Shown piece by piece: positions 54,149 through 64,000 of a stretch of 64,000 bases of DNA. The notes under the pieces were generated by a model. The model saw only the letters and a program-made list of their open reading frames with translations. It was not told the DNA's origin and made no database searches. The DNA comes from Adiantum capillus-veneris (Eukaryota > Streptophyta > Polypodiopsida > Polypodiales > Pteridaceae): NCBI GenBank assembly GCA_014529385.2, contig CM043959.1, positions 53,203,253 to 53,267,252 of the forward strand, given 5' to 3'. Both the position numbers and the translations under genes were made by a program. Within the stretch, counting starts at the first letter, position 1. Every line of letters starts with the position of its first letter.

Positions 54149-55130
54149 TGTCACATGCAACGGAAGTGTTTGAAGTGTTTAATGATTTAGCTCGGATCTA
54201 GTACTCCGCACAAACACAAGGGTTACTTTACTTCACTTGAAAAGATAAATAGAATTGAATGAAAGAGAGAGAGAAAAGAGACGACACGGCATGCCGGGTC
54301 TCAAGGCCTCCTTGCTCTGTTGCTAGAGCAAGTACTTTCTTTATTCTTGCACAATGCTGATATAGTGACTAAATGCTGAGTTGCTAATGCTAATGGGTAC
54401 TGATGCTGGGTATTAGGGTATTGATGCTACCGATGTTGGGTACTGGTACAAATGCTGGGTACTACTGAGATACTGAAGGGTATTGGGGTACTGATGGGTA
54501 TTCAGGGGTACAACGGGTACTGAAGATCCCTATGCTGAGCTAGGCAAGAGCCAAGCTAGAACACAAGGGGTGCTAGATGCTGGGGTATTGAGTCGACGAC
54601 GACGACAACCAGGAGTACTTGTACCGCGGTGCTGCTGAGGTGCTAATGGGTATTGCTGGAGGTACTCGGTACTGCGACGACGGCGACGACGATGCTGTGG
54701 GCTGAATTGCTATCGCCAGGATGGCGATGGGCTGAAAACTGAAAACGCTGGTGGTAATCGGACTGCAACCGCGACGGGGCTAAAAAATGAAAATTCTGAC
54801 GGCTGAAATCTGATGGCGGTCATGGGGTTGAAAGCACTGATGGCTGCTGGAGAAAACGTTGGTTGATGGTTGCCCAATCGCTGGTATTGCAGAGATGCTC
54901 TTCTACTACTACTCTGCCTTCTATTTGTGCCCAGAGGGTTTCTTTTATAGGTCCTTTAGCCATTTGCCCTACCTACTTTTAATAAATGTCATATCAAAGT
55001 CACTTATTAATAAATGACTTAAGTGATTGTTCATATGCCTATATGCTTAAGTGACTTAACTGGCAAGTGAGGGTATGCAATTATGACCGGCCTCGACATG
55101 CACTTCCTACTAGAGGCTCACAAAGTGCCA
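54149..55130 (-). repeat. LTR (right copy) of the short element
   Basis: About 982 bp, clearly diverged from the left copy by many substitutions and indels, so the insertion is old. The GA run is reduced and the middle part is longer. Confidence 0.72.
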
Positions 55131-57419
55131 TGATGATACAGGTCCAAAGAGTCCCAAGTTTTTTCGTAATGGCTATGAAGCTAGAGGGGGTGATAATGCT
55201 AAATCATCCTTGATCCTTCAAAAAGTTCACAGGGTTTTTCATTTCCTTAGACAATATGCCAATTATGGAAGGATTTGGATGTTATTTTTTTTAATGATGC
55301 TCATGTCAATGATGGTTTGGCTGCCACCAGTAAAAGGGAGTCAGGATTCTTTCATGGTTTTTGGTAACGAGCTTAAGTTGCCAAAAGTTTATGGGAGGTG
55401 GGTGTTGCACTATGCTTCAGGTGATGCTCTAGTATATTGTGGGGCCCATCAATGCTATGTCCTCTTAATGGTATTTGATCCAGGAGTTTCTAAGGATCTT
55501 CGAAAGCAGGTTCAATACGGATGGTTACTTGTGAATATGCATTTTGGTTGCATGCTATTTGATCCAGGAATAGCACAGCTAACCAAAAATGCTTGAAGTT
55601 GATTGATACAGGAAATGTATGCTCGTGTGGATATTATGTTGCTCTACTATTGGGGCAATTTCTTATTATCCCATTTGATCATGGAGGCTACTAAAGTACA
55701 GCTTGTAGATTCAAGTATATCATTTATTTTCTTATAGCAGGTTACTTGGCACTAGGTTTTGTTTTTGGATTTATGCTATCAAGAAAATAGTTTTGGATTT
55801 TGTGGTCAGTAATCTTATATGGCTAGCTTCCAGTTGACATCTTTGGACAATCGATAAAGTATCTTCACATCTTTTGAGTTGATTCTGCTACCAGAACTTG
55901 AAGTAAAGGACTTGACGGCCATTCCGTGTGCAGACAGAGTAAAGCATACTTGAGCTTGACAGGGTTCCCTAAAGCGAGCTTCATGGTCAAGCCGTGTGCA
56001 TCATTAACTGGAGCACTTGAGTCTGGCGGGGTTCACTAAACAAGTTTTTCATAATTAAATGCTTTGAAGATACGACCACTACGGTTCAAAGATTTGTGAT
56101 GGGACAGCTACCAAATAATTGAGCTAGACCATTGATGATATGGTTTAAGCCTTATTTTGTTTTACATATACATACCAGTTATGTGATCTTGATGGCAAGC
56201 AGCTTAAGGTGATTATAGCAGATATAGATTAAAAACCGGTTGGCACAGATCGAAGGCTGTGCAGGTTCAGAGGGGGTGGATGTCCTGCGGCTCCGCTTCC
56301 ATGATGGGAAAAGGAGCAAAGAGAAGCAGAAAAAGTCTATTTGAAGCTCACACATTTATTGAGCAGTGACCAGGGCTCGAGAACAAGCAAGAAAATCCAG
56401 AAAGTGTATGTTTTATGTGGTTATGAAGGCCTAAGCGTAGAGATTTCATGCTTGAAGAAAAGGTTTTACATGTGAAAGGGCTCTTAGGACATACAAAGCA
56501 ACTTGGGTAGAGGAAGACATGTGGTCAGTGGTAAAAAGGAAAGTGTGTGAGAGACTTCACATCTCGACATGAGGGAGGCCGAAAAAGTCTTAGTCTGTAA
56601 AAATTTTGTAAGACAGCTTTTTGGTAAAACGGGCCGCGAGGGAAAAAGGAAAACAGTGTTTTGAGCATTTTTGCGTCTTACGCACAGAGGCTTATTCTGC
56701 ACTGATTAAGAGATATTCAAGATTTTGTTCTCTTCTGTATAGGGGAGGAAGCCATAAGCTTTGAGCACTCTAACTCTTTTTCCAAGCTTCCATAGCCCAC
56801 CCTAATCCAAGCTTCCATAGCCACTCTAATCAAAGAAGCCAGAATCTCTTTCTCAAGCCATTATTAATCATTTTCCTGGGAGCTCTCTCTCTTTCTCTCT
56901 CGATCTTAAAGCAGCAGAGGAAGAACGAAGGAGACAACTATTATCAAGGCAAGCTCGGCAAGCCAATGAAGGCAAATTAACATGATGTAAGGAGTTTAAA
57001 TAATTTAAGCAACGGTACTGTTAATTGACCGCTTTGGGTAATCAAGCTTCAGAATCGTGTTCAAGTTGTCAGTTTTAAGTTTTGTCTACATTAATTGTGC
57101 TGCAACTCTCTTCCACACACCTCCAACAGCTAAAGGCCCCGCGCCTTCCCGGCTCACCTTTCGAACACAAATCCCCCGACACCGGCCTAAAGATACAAGG
57201 GGGTTAGGATTTAAAATCCTAACCCAACCCAACTTATAGGACCCCGTTGAGGGGCCTAAAACCTAAATAAAACACACACTCATTCTCTCACAAATTGCGT
57301 AGCCAGATGATGATGTGGATCCGACAGCAATCTACGACCTAGTCTGCGATTTGCGAAACTTTCAGCTCACGTGGCAGCGCTGTAGGAACAGTCTCATGAG
57401 CGCTTGCTTTTGGACCAGA
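55131..57419. other. Unassigned spacer
   Basis: A + strand frame at 55210-55596 shows no recognisable domain (a short hydrophobic stretch near its start could be chance). No other gene was seen. Confidence 0.4.
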
Positions 57420-58116
57420 TGTCACAAATGTGATGACGTGGCTGTCCATGTGTACACACACAGAGTGACATGGACAATCTCGGGAAATACAGTCTGGCTG
57501 AAATATGGACATGGCAGTGACGTGGCATCGGAATTTGCGCTGCATGCTGACGTGGCATTGTTGTGCGGACCCCCGCGATCTTCGGCGGAATTTCTGGACT
57601 GCTGACATGGCAAAAAGTTGAACATATTTTTTTGCGCAAAAGCTGGCTGATTTTTACGCAAGAGAGGGACAGAGCTTTTGGGGATAACTTGCTTTTACCA
57701 CGCAAGAGAGTTAGAGAGAGATGCTTTTTGCTTTATTTTAGGGCTCAGGAGAGCTTGTGAGAGAAAGCTTTTGCTTTATTTTTAAAAGCTTTTCATTTTC
57801 AGCTTTTGAAGCTTTTTGGGCTCTGCTTTTGGCATCCCTTGTAATCTTTAAATACGCGGGTTGGCCTCTCACAACTCAGAGCATCTGGACGTAGAGTCTG
57901 AGTGTGAGCGCCTGCCCGCACTCTTGTAATTTGAACTCATATTAATACAAAAAGAAATACCGAAAGGGGTGCCAATCTCTGGGGCCAATAACTCTAGGCA
58001 GGGAACTCCGCCGGGCCAGTGTCAAATCAATTGTAAATTGTGAACTGTTTTGAAGTGGTTATTTGTGCTGTTGCGGTAGATTCTCGACTTGGAGTGGAGT
58101 GTCCAAGTCTGTTACA
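57420..58116 (+). repeat. 5' LTR of the decayed chromovirus
   Basis: 697 bp from TGTCACAAA to CTGTTACA, with a TATA-like TTTAAATA at 57847-57854. Confidence 0.87.
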
Positions 58117-58117
58117 G

Positions 58118-58129
58118 TGGTATCAGAGC
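58118..58129 (+). other. Primer binding site, initiator tRNA-Met type
   Basis: TGGTATCAGAGC begins one base after the 5' LTR, an exact match to the usual plant site. Confidence 0.92.
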
Positions 58130-58185
58130 ACGGCTGATTTCTCTTCTACCGAAAATCCAATCCCTAAATTTTTTCCGCGGCACCT

Positions 58186-59763
58186 ATGGCTTCAGGCAAA
58201 GATCAATCGACTCCTTCTACATCCGAAGATGAGGGAAGGGATCACAACGAAGATTCATGTAAGAAGTACGGCCCGCCTCGGCCTACTCAGGCGGAGCGTC
58301 AAGAGATGGAGCGCCGACAATTGATTGGCGATGCAACAAAGATGATGCTTAATTTTGCCAAGGACCCGAAATTGGCTAAATATATGAGCAAGACTTCTTT
58401 CGAAGAGGTGCACACGCAGTGGCAAAAAACCACAAAACCACCCCCAAAACCCGCTCTCAAGAAGCCTCCTACTCCCAAGAAGTATACAGAGAAGGAATTA
58501 GAAGAGGTGGTTGATGCACGAATTGCTCAGCTTTTGACACGCAGAACAAAGCTGAAAAGCACAGCAAAAAGCAGAAGAAAGGCACTGACTTCCCGGGTTA
58601 TTTGGGTCGTCAGTCTACTTTTGAAAAAGCAAGAAAGTAGAAGAAGCGTGTTCAATTTGAAGGAGTACCCAGTTCTTCTTCTTCTTCTTCTGACAGTTCT
58701 TCTAGCTCATCTCACTCGAGTGAAGAAGACCGAAAAGGCAAAAAGCGAAGCAAAAAGCAACGCTTCGGAAAGGGCAAGAAAAAGGCAAAGAAGTCTAAAT
58801 CTCGCCCCGTGAGTGGCACTTCTACAGAGGACTCGTCTACAGACAATTCAGACTCTGACAACAACAACTTTTATGTAAAGAAGAAGAATTTTTATAAAGC
58901 CAACCAATATGACTTTTTGGAAGACAAAAGCAAGAAATCCAAGAGTTTAAAGAAGGTGGACAATCAATTAAACTTGACACGTTTTCTGAGATATAGAGAT
59001 ACTTCGAAGGCTTTGTCTTTTGTACAGCAGTTTGACATCACTTTCGCGAGAGGGCGTTACTCAGAGCACTCTAAGATTTGGAGAGCTGAAGATTCGGAGA
59101 GCTGCCTCTTACTTTAAGGGGAATGCTCGAACTTGGTGGTCCACGCTTCTATTAAGCAAGATTGCGCCAGTTAAATGGCTGAAATTAAGAGGCTTTTTTC
59201 TTCTTGGCTGACTCGAGAGTATGAACGCGATATACGAATTGCTTGGAACCATCTTCGGATGACCAAGAAAGATACAGTGGACGCTTATTGCGAGAGATTC
59301 TGGAGCTCTTTTCTACCCGCCTCTTCATTTAAGAAGATCTCGTTCAAGGAATAGATAGAGCAGTTTACCTTGGGTCTACCTACAGAGATCCGAGATCACT
59401 GCTTGGAACAAAAGTCAGCTTCTATTCAGGAGTTGATGAGTCATGCGAAACGGGGTTTTGCCATTCGCTTTGGCAGTTTGTCTTACCCCACTGATGAGAT
59501 CATGACAGAAAAGCCAAACAGACTTCGACAAATGAAAGTAGAAAGAGAAAGAGCAACCAAGAAAAGAAGGATGCACGACCCAAGCTTACTCCTCAAGAGC
59601 GGGCTCGCTACATCAGGGAAGGGAAGTGCTTTGGATGCGGGGAAACTGGACATATCTCCGCGAAGTGCCCTAAAAAGGCACAGAAAGAACAGAATGATAA
59701 GGACGAAGAAAGGCCTGAGAGTTCGAGAGCAGCTGAGGAACGTGGAAGAAAAGGCAAGATGAA
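58186..59763 (+). pseudogene. Chromovirus gag, broken
   Basis: It starts at ATG 58186 (MASGKDQSTPSTSEDEG). The frame shifts by about 58600 and again several times. A Ser/Asp-rich part (58809 on), gag-domain pieces (FVQQFDITF, then NARTWWSTLL in another frame) and a zinc knuckle (CFGCGETGHISAKC, 59627-59668, spacing CX2CX4HX4C) can be traced, but no single frame links them. Confidence 0.8.
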
Positions 59764-62700
59764 AACAGGACTGGTACCACATTGCTAGAACCCGAACCGA
59801 ATTAAATAAATGAAAGTACAAACTTTGCTGTTTTTAGGGCAAAAGGAAAGATCAGGAAGCTCTTTTGAAGGAGCCAAGGCCAACTTCTTGTGAATTGGCG
59901 GCTCAATTTGGAATAATGCCCGACAGGCTGAGGCCACAGGCGAAGGTAGTTCGAGTGGCACCCAGACGGGATGTTGCCATTACACCGAGCATTGGCAAAC
60001 TTCGTTTGCAATGACAGGGGTGTTTGGGGCACGCGGAGTTTTACATAATTGCCTTGGAAGATTGTGACGTTCTACTCGAAATCCCTTGGTACCACAAGAA
60101 CAACGCCATGGTTGACTACCGGGCCGAGAATACGACTTTGACAAATGAAGAGCTCAGAGATTGTACTTGATGAGCTTCAGTTTCTTTACTCACTTTTTTT
60201 TTGGGAAAGAACTAAACGATGGATGAAGGTCGAACATGTTTTGTCCTGAACAAAAGAACGCCAAGATTTTCTCCACTCTCATGCCGATTGCTTCTCAGAG
60301 GGCCTGCCAGGCGAGTTACCACCCGCTCGTCCTGAAGATCATACCATTGATCTGATACCAGGAAGCACGCCACCGAACCGGCCACCTTACCGTGTGAGCC
60401 GAGCCCAAAACAAAGAGATTATGAACCAAGTGAAAGACCTCTTGGAAAAGGGTCTTGTCCAACCTAGTACTTTACCGTATTGCTCTCCAGTGTTGTTGGT
60501 TTTGAAGAAAGACGGATCTTGGAGAATGTGCATCGATTATAAAGCTCTCAACAAAATCACCATCAAGAGCAGATTTTCGATTCCTAGGATCGATGATATA
60601 CTCGACAGATTGCAAGGATCCTCGTGTTTTAGCAGGATTGATTTGAAGAGTGGATATCATCAGGTTCGCATCGCGCCTGGAAACGTCTACAAGAAAGCCT
60701 TTCATACGAATTTTGGGTTATTTGAGTTTTTGGTGATGTCGTTTGGCCTAACCAATGCTCCTGCGACATTTAACCGGATGATGGACATGATTTTTTGAGA
60801 GTATAGACTATTTGTTGGCACTTCCTTTGACGACATCATTGTTTTTTCCAAGGATGAGACAGAACATAGAGTATATCTGCTTCAAGTCTTTCAGGCATTA
60901 CGAGATCACAAGTTAGTGATTAATGCGAAGAAAAGTGAATTTTTTCCTTACCAGAGATACACTTTTCGGGACACACTGTGTCAGCAGCGCAGGAGTGCAA
61001 ATGGATCCAGCCAAGATAGAGACTATCCGTGATTGGCCGGATTTGAAGAATGTCGATGAAGTTGGATGCTTCTTGGGATTGTGTTCGTACTATAGGCGGT
61101 TCATTCGAAAGTTTGCAGAGGTTGCTTCCTCTTTGCATATCTTGACACAAAAAGGAGTCCCTTTCTCATGGGGATCCACAGAAGTGACTGCCTTTCAGAC
61201 TTTGAAAGAGAAATTGACTACGGGACCAGTTTTGACTTTGCCGGACTTGCAGAAGTCGTCTGAAGTATATTGTGATACTTATGGTCGTAGTCTGGATGCA
61301 GTCTTAATGCAATAAGGCCAATGTCATTGCCTATGAGAGCCGATTGTTCTCAAGGCCGGAATTGACAGCACAAATTTGTGAGAAAGAGCTTGTGGCGACT
61401 ATCCATGCTCTTATTTAGTGGTGACATTACCTACTCGGAGCCGATTTTACGGTTTTCACAGATGATGGGAGTTTACGCTACTTCTTGTCACAGAAGCAGC
61501 TATCGGAAAATGTAGATGCGGTGGGCAAACATCTTGTCGAGGTTAACTTCCGGATTGTCCATGGGACAGAAGAAATTGGTGGCAAATACTTTGTCCTGAA
61601 AGCTGTTGGTTCTGGCTCAGCGATACATCATAGGAACTTCGAGGATATGGTCGATTAGTATGCCGCAAAACAAATTTTGCAGATGTATTCAGTTGAATAC
61701 AGAAAGGGGAGATAGTAGCGGACTATTCCATTCGGGATGGCTACTTGATGAAGAAAACCATGTTGTGCGTTACACAGCCCGTTAAGGGAAAAGGTTCTAA
61801 CCGAATGCCACTGTCCGCCTTTTACCGGTCACCGATGCATTGCTACCACCTTGAAAGGGATAGAGAGATACTTCTATTGGCCGAGACTCAAGAAGAATGT
61901 AGACGAGATTGTGCGCAGTTGCTTGGTATGCCAGAAGGTCAAGTTTGACAGGCATAAAGCTCAGGGATTGTTACAGCCTTTTACCCATACCCACCCGCCT
62001 TAGGGAAAGTTTTGCAATAAATTTCATCTCCCGAGAACACACCATGGGCACGACTATTTACTGCCCAGGTCTTTAGATTTCATGGCATGCCTAAGACGAT
62101 TGTCTCCGACAGGGACCCCAGGTTCACGAGTTTGTTTCGGATGACTATTTGGGAGAACATAGGCACGCGGTTGCAGTTCTCGTCATCGTTCCACCCGCAG
62201 ACTGACAGGCAATTAGAGATTGCTAATTCAGTGAAACACGATTAACTCTTTGATGGGGAAGGTGCCATTTGAGATTCTTGAATTTGCTACGTAGGTTCCA
62301 CCCTCCCTTAGCACGAAAGATATGATTTTTCTTTGAAGCCGACCAGTTCACAAGGGACTTGGTTTGGAAGGCTTTGCAGAAATTTCAGGAAAGTCAGAAA
62401 ACGACAGTAGATCGCCATTGTCACGACTTGAAATTGAAGGAGAATGATTGGGTGCTCTTACATTACGAGAAGACACTCCCGAGAAAGAAAAAAAAAAGGA
62501 AAGGAGCGGCTTCTTTGAAAGCTTAGCATGAGATAGTGTGGACCTTTCCAGATTTTCCGAAAAGATAAATGATATCTCCTCTAAACTAAAGCTGCCAGAA
62601 TACTTGCAGGATTCACAATGTTTTTCATGTGAGTCTCTTAAAGCCTTTTGAAGGCGATGTGCCCGATGATAGGAAGCTAGATGTGCAACCCAAATTGGAC

Positions 62701-62890
62701 GAATACGAGCAGATACTCGTTCCAGAACAAAAATTGGCACAGAAAGAAAGGAAGAAAGTAAAGCGAACTGACGGTTCTTGGTTAAATTCAAGACCTACAT
62801 CACAATGGATGCGAAGCGAATGGAGAAGGAAAACCTAGCAAATATTTCTCGGAATGTGAATCTTTACCTTGAAGCTTTTGGTTTAGCATA
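59764..62890 (+). pseudogene. Chromovirus pol, broken
   Basis: Reverse transcriptase is readable at about 60380-60798 (CIDYKALNKITIKSRF, MSFGLTNAPATFNRMM), then a TGA interrupts it. The catalytic FDDIIVFS follows near 60826. A frame at 60990-61315 carries the end of the polymerase (CSYYRRFIRKFAEV) and RNase H start (YCDTYGRSLDAVL), again ending at a stop. HHCC integrase text (FYWPRLKKNVDE, CLVCQKVKF) lies at 61870-61950, integrase-core text near 62050-62200 and a tail (HNVFHVSLLKPFEGD) at 62610-62660. At least six lesions are visible. Confidence 0.82.
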
Positions 62891-63468
62891 GTCTATATCA
62901 AATGGAACCCAGAATTCAACTTGGCCGGAGATTTGGTGCAGTGGGTTTGCACAAGAGGGGAGTTACTCCGCTCCTTTGTCAACAGATGCCTCGATTTTTG
63001 AATACTAGAGTCACTGATGTCTCTTTGAGCTTCAGGGATAGTGAGAGCTGACAGTATTCTGCTGAATGAGTTTATGAAATGGAATTCCGGAATATGAAAC
63101 TGATTTGTTCTTGACTTGTTTTAAAGTGCAGGAACTGATAGACGAAATGACTGCAGCATTTCGGTCTGAATGATCTCGAATAGACATGGTTGCAATAGGG
63201 GTTAGTCAATCAGGCATCCTGAGTGGATCTAGATGCGATTGCTAACTGCATTGCCGCTAAATCATGGTCTAAGATCCGATGAATGTTGAATGTGATTTGT
63301 CATATGATGTCCTGTGATGTCAAGTGATGTCGTGTGATGTGACCGTCACTTGGTACATATGCTAGATGTGTGTTCCTAATGCGTCGGTACTAACAGTCAG
63401 TGTCTGCTAAGATAGTTTATGGCTTCTATCTGTTTTGCAGGCGTAATCGAGGGCGATTACAATGCTTT

Positions 63469-63481
63469 CAAGAGGGGGGAA
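63469..63481 (+). other. Polypurine tract of the decayed chromovirus
   Basis: AAGAGGGGGGAA-type purine run directly before the 3' LTR start at 63482. Confidence 0.85.
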
Positions 63482-64000
63482 TGTCACAAATGTGATGACG
63501 TGGCTGCCCATGTGTACACACACACAGTGGCATGGACAATCCCGAGAAATACAGTTTGGCTGAAATACAGACATGACAGTGACGTGGCACCAGAATTTGC
63601 GCTGCATGCTGACGTGGCACTGCCGTACGGACCCCCACGATTTCCGGCAGAATTTCTTGGCTGTTGACATGGCAAAAAGCTATACGGATTTTTGTACGCA
63701 AAAGCTGGCTGATTTCTACACAAGAGAGGGACAGAGCTTTCGGGGATTACTTGCTTTTACTACGCAAGAGAGTTAGAGAGAGAATCTTTTTGCTTTATTT
63801 TAGGGCTCAAGAGAGCTTGTGAGAAAAAGCTTTTGCCTTATATTTAAAAGCTTTTGATTTTCAGCTTTAGAAGCTTTTTGGGGCTCTGCTTTTGGTATCC
63901 CTTGTAATCTTTAAATACACAGGTTGGCCTCTCACAACTCAGAGCATCTGGACGCGGAGTTTGAGTATGAGCGCCTACCCGCACACTTGTACTTTGAACT
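63482..64000 (+). repeat. 3' LTR of the decayed chromovirus, incomplete at window end
   Basis: It matches the first 519 bases of the 5' LTR with scattered substitutions and ends at the window edge, so the target duplication cannot be checked here. Confidence 0.87.

Larger units (their letters stand above)
52302..55130 (-). mobile_element. Short non-autonomous LTR retrotransposon, minus strand
   Basis: Direct repeats 52302-53214 and 54149-55130 start TGTCA and end GTGCCA, and enclose only about 0.93 kb. Next to the right copy the minus strand reads TTGGTATTAGAGC, one base off a tRNA-Met primer site, so the right copy would be the 5' LTR. No target duplication was found and no clear polypurine tract is seen. 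The internal part has a minus-strand frame (53758-53060) without known motifs. The lack of gag and pol indicates dependence on another element. Confidence 0.7.
57420..64000 (+). mobile_element. Decayed chromovirus-type LTR element, cut by the window end
   Basis: A 5' LTR (57420-58116), a tRNA-Met primer site, broken gag and pol, a polypurine tract and the first 519 bases of the 3' LTR (63482 onward) are present. The LTRs begin TGTCACAAATGTGATGACG and are clearly similar with scattered changes. Frameshifts and stops are spread over gag, reverse transcriptase and integrase, and part of the integrase is deleted near 61990-62040. The element is dead. Confidence 0.87.

Noticed and set aside
55210-55596. 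128-residue + strand frame as a gene
   Set aside because: Only a short hydrophobic stretch is notable; no family recognised and no splice or promoter support.

Overview
This window reads as nuclear DNA of a land plant, most likely a seed-free vascular plant such as a fern; the lineage call is an inference. The evidence is a split, intron-containing gene for TIC62 (a chloroplast protein with ferredoxin-NADP reductase docking motifs of the vascular-plant type), decayed plant-type pentatricopeptide (PPR) fragments, plant Ty3/gypsy chromoviruses, and very many GA/CT, CA/GT and poly-C microsatellites. There is no prokaryotic gene organisation. Most of the sequence is transposon-derived.

Layout. 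1-1512: AT-rich dispersed repeat and a microsatellite cluster. 1513-18602: a young, complete Ty3/gypsy LTR retrotransposon (17.1 kb, + strand). It has near-identical LTRs, a 5-bp target duplication, a tRNA-Asp-type primer site, a leader with four palindromes, a gag reading frame, a 2756-residue gag-pol frame and a further 1089-residue frame downstream of pol. Its polyprotein is unusual: two retropepsin-like domains, two tandem HHCC zinc modules before the integrase core, and a C-terminal array of KQIWIPKK-like motifs. 18603-22412: microsatellites and a direct tandem duplication of about 1.1 kb carrying PPR pseudogene pieces. 22413-31201: a chromovirus-type LTR element on the minus strand with near-intact LTRs but broken gag and pol. 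31202-34454: repeats and unassigned sequence. 34455-37422: a LINE-type element on the minus strand with an intact 883-residue reverse transcriptase frame that lacks an endonuclease domain. 37423-39815: unassigned.

39816-46860 is the main host gene: seven coding exons of TIC62 on the minus strand, covering the end of the short-chain-dehydrogenase-like domain, a charged Ala/Glu/Lys-rich linker and three ferredoxin-NADP reductase (FNR) binding motifs. Each FNR motif is split by a phase-2 intron at the same place. The N-terminal exons were not found up to position 64000, so they either lie beyond a very large intron or are lost.

46861-64000 holds transposon debris: a copia gag fragment near 48.2 kb; a chromovirus 3' remnant (49.7-51.7 kb); a short LTR element without recognisable proteins (52302-55130, minus strand); and a decayed chromovirus (57420 to the window end, + strand) whose 3' LTR is cut by the window edge. 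If the TIC62 gene is whole, all of these lie in its upstream intron.

Coordinates of LTRs, exons and motifs were worked out by eye from the sequence. Domain names come from recognised family motifs, not from database searches.
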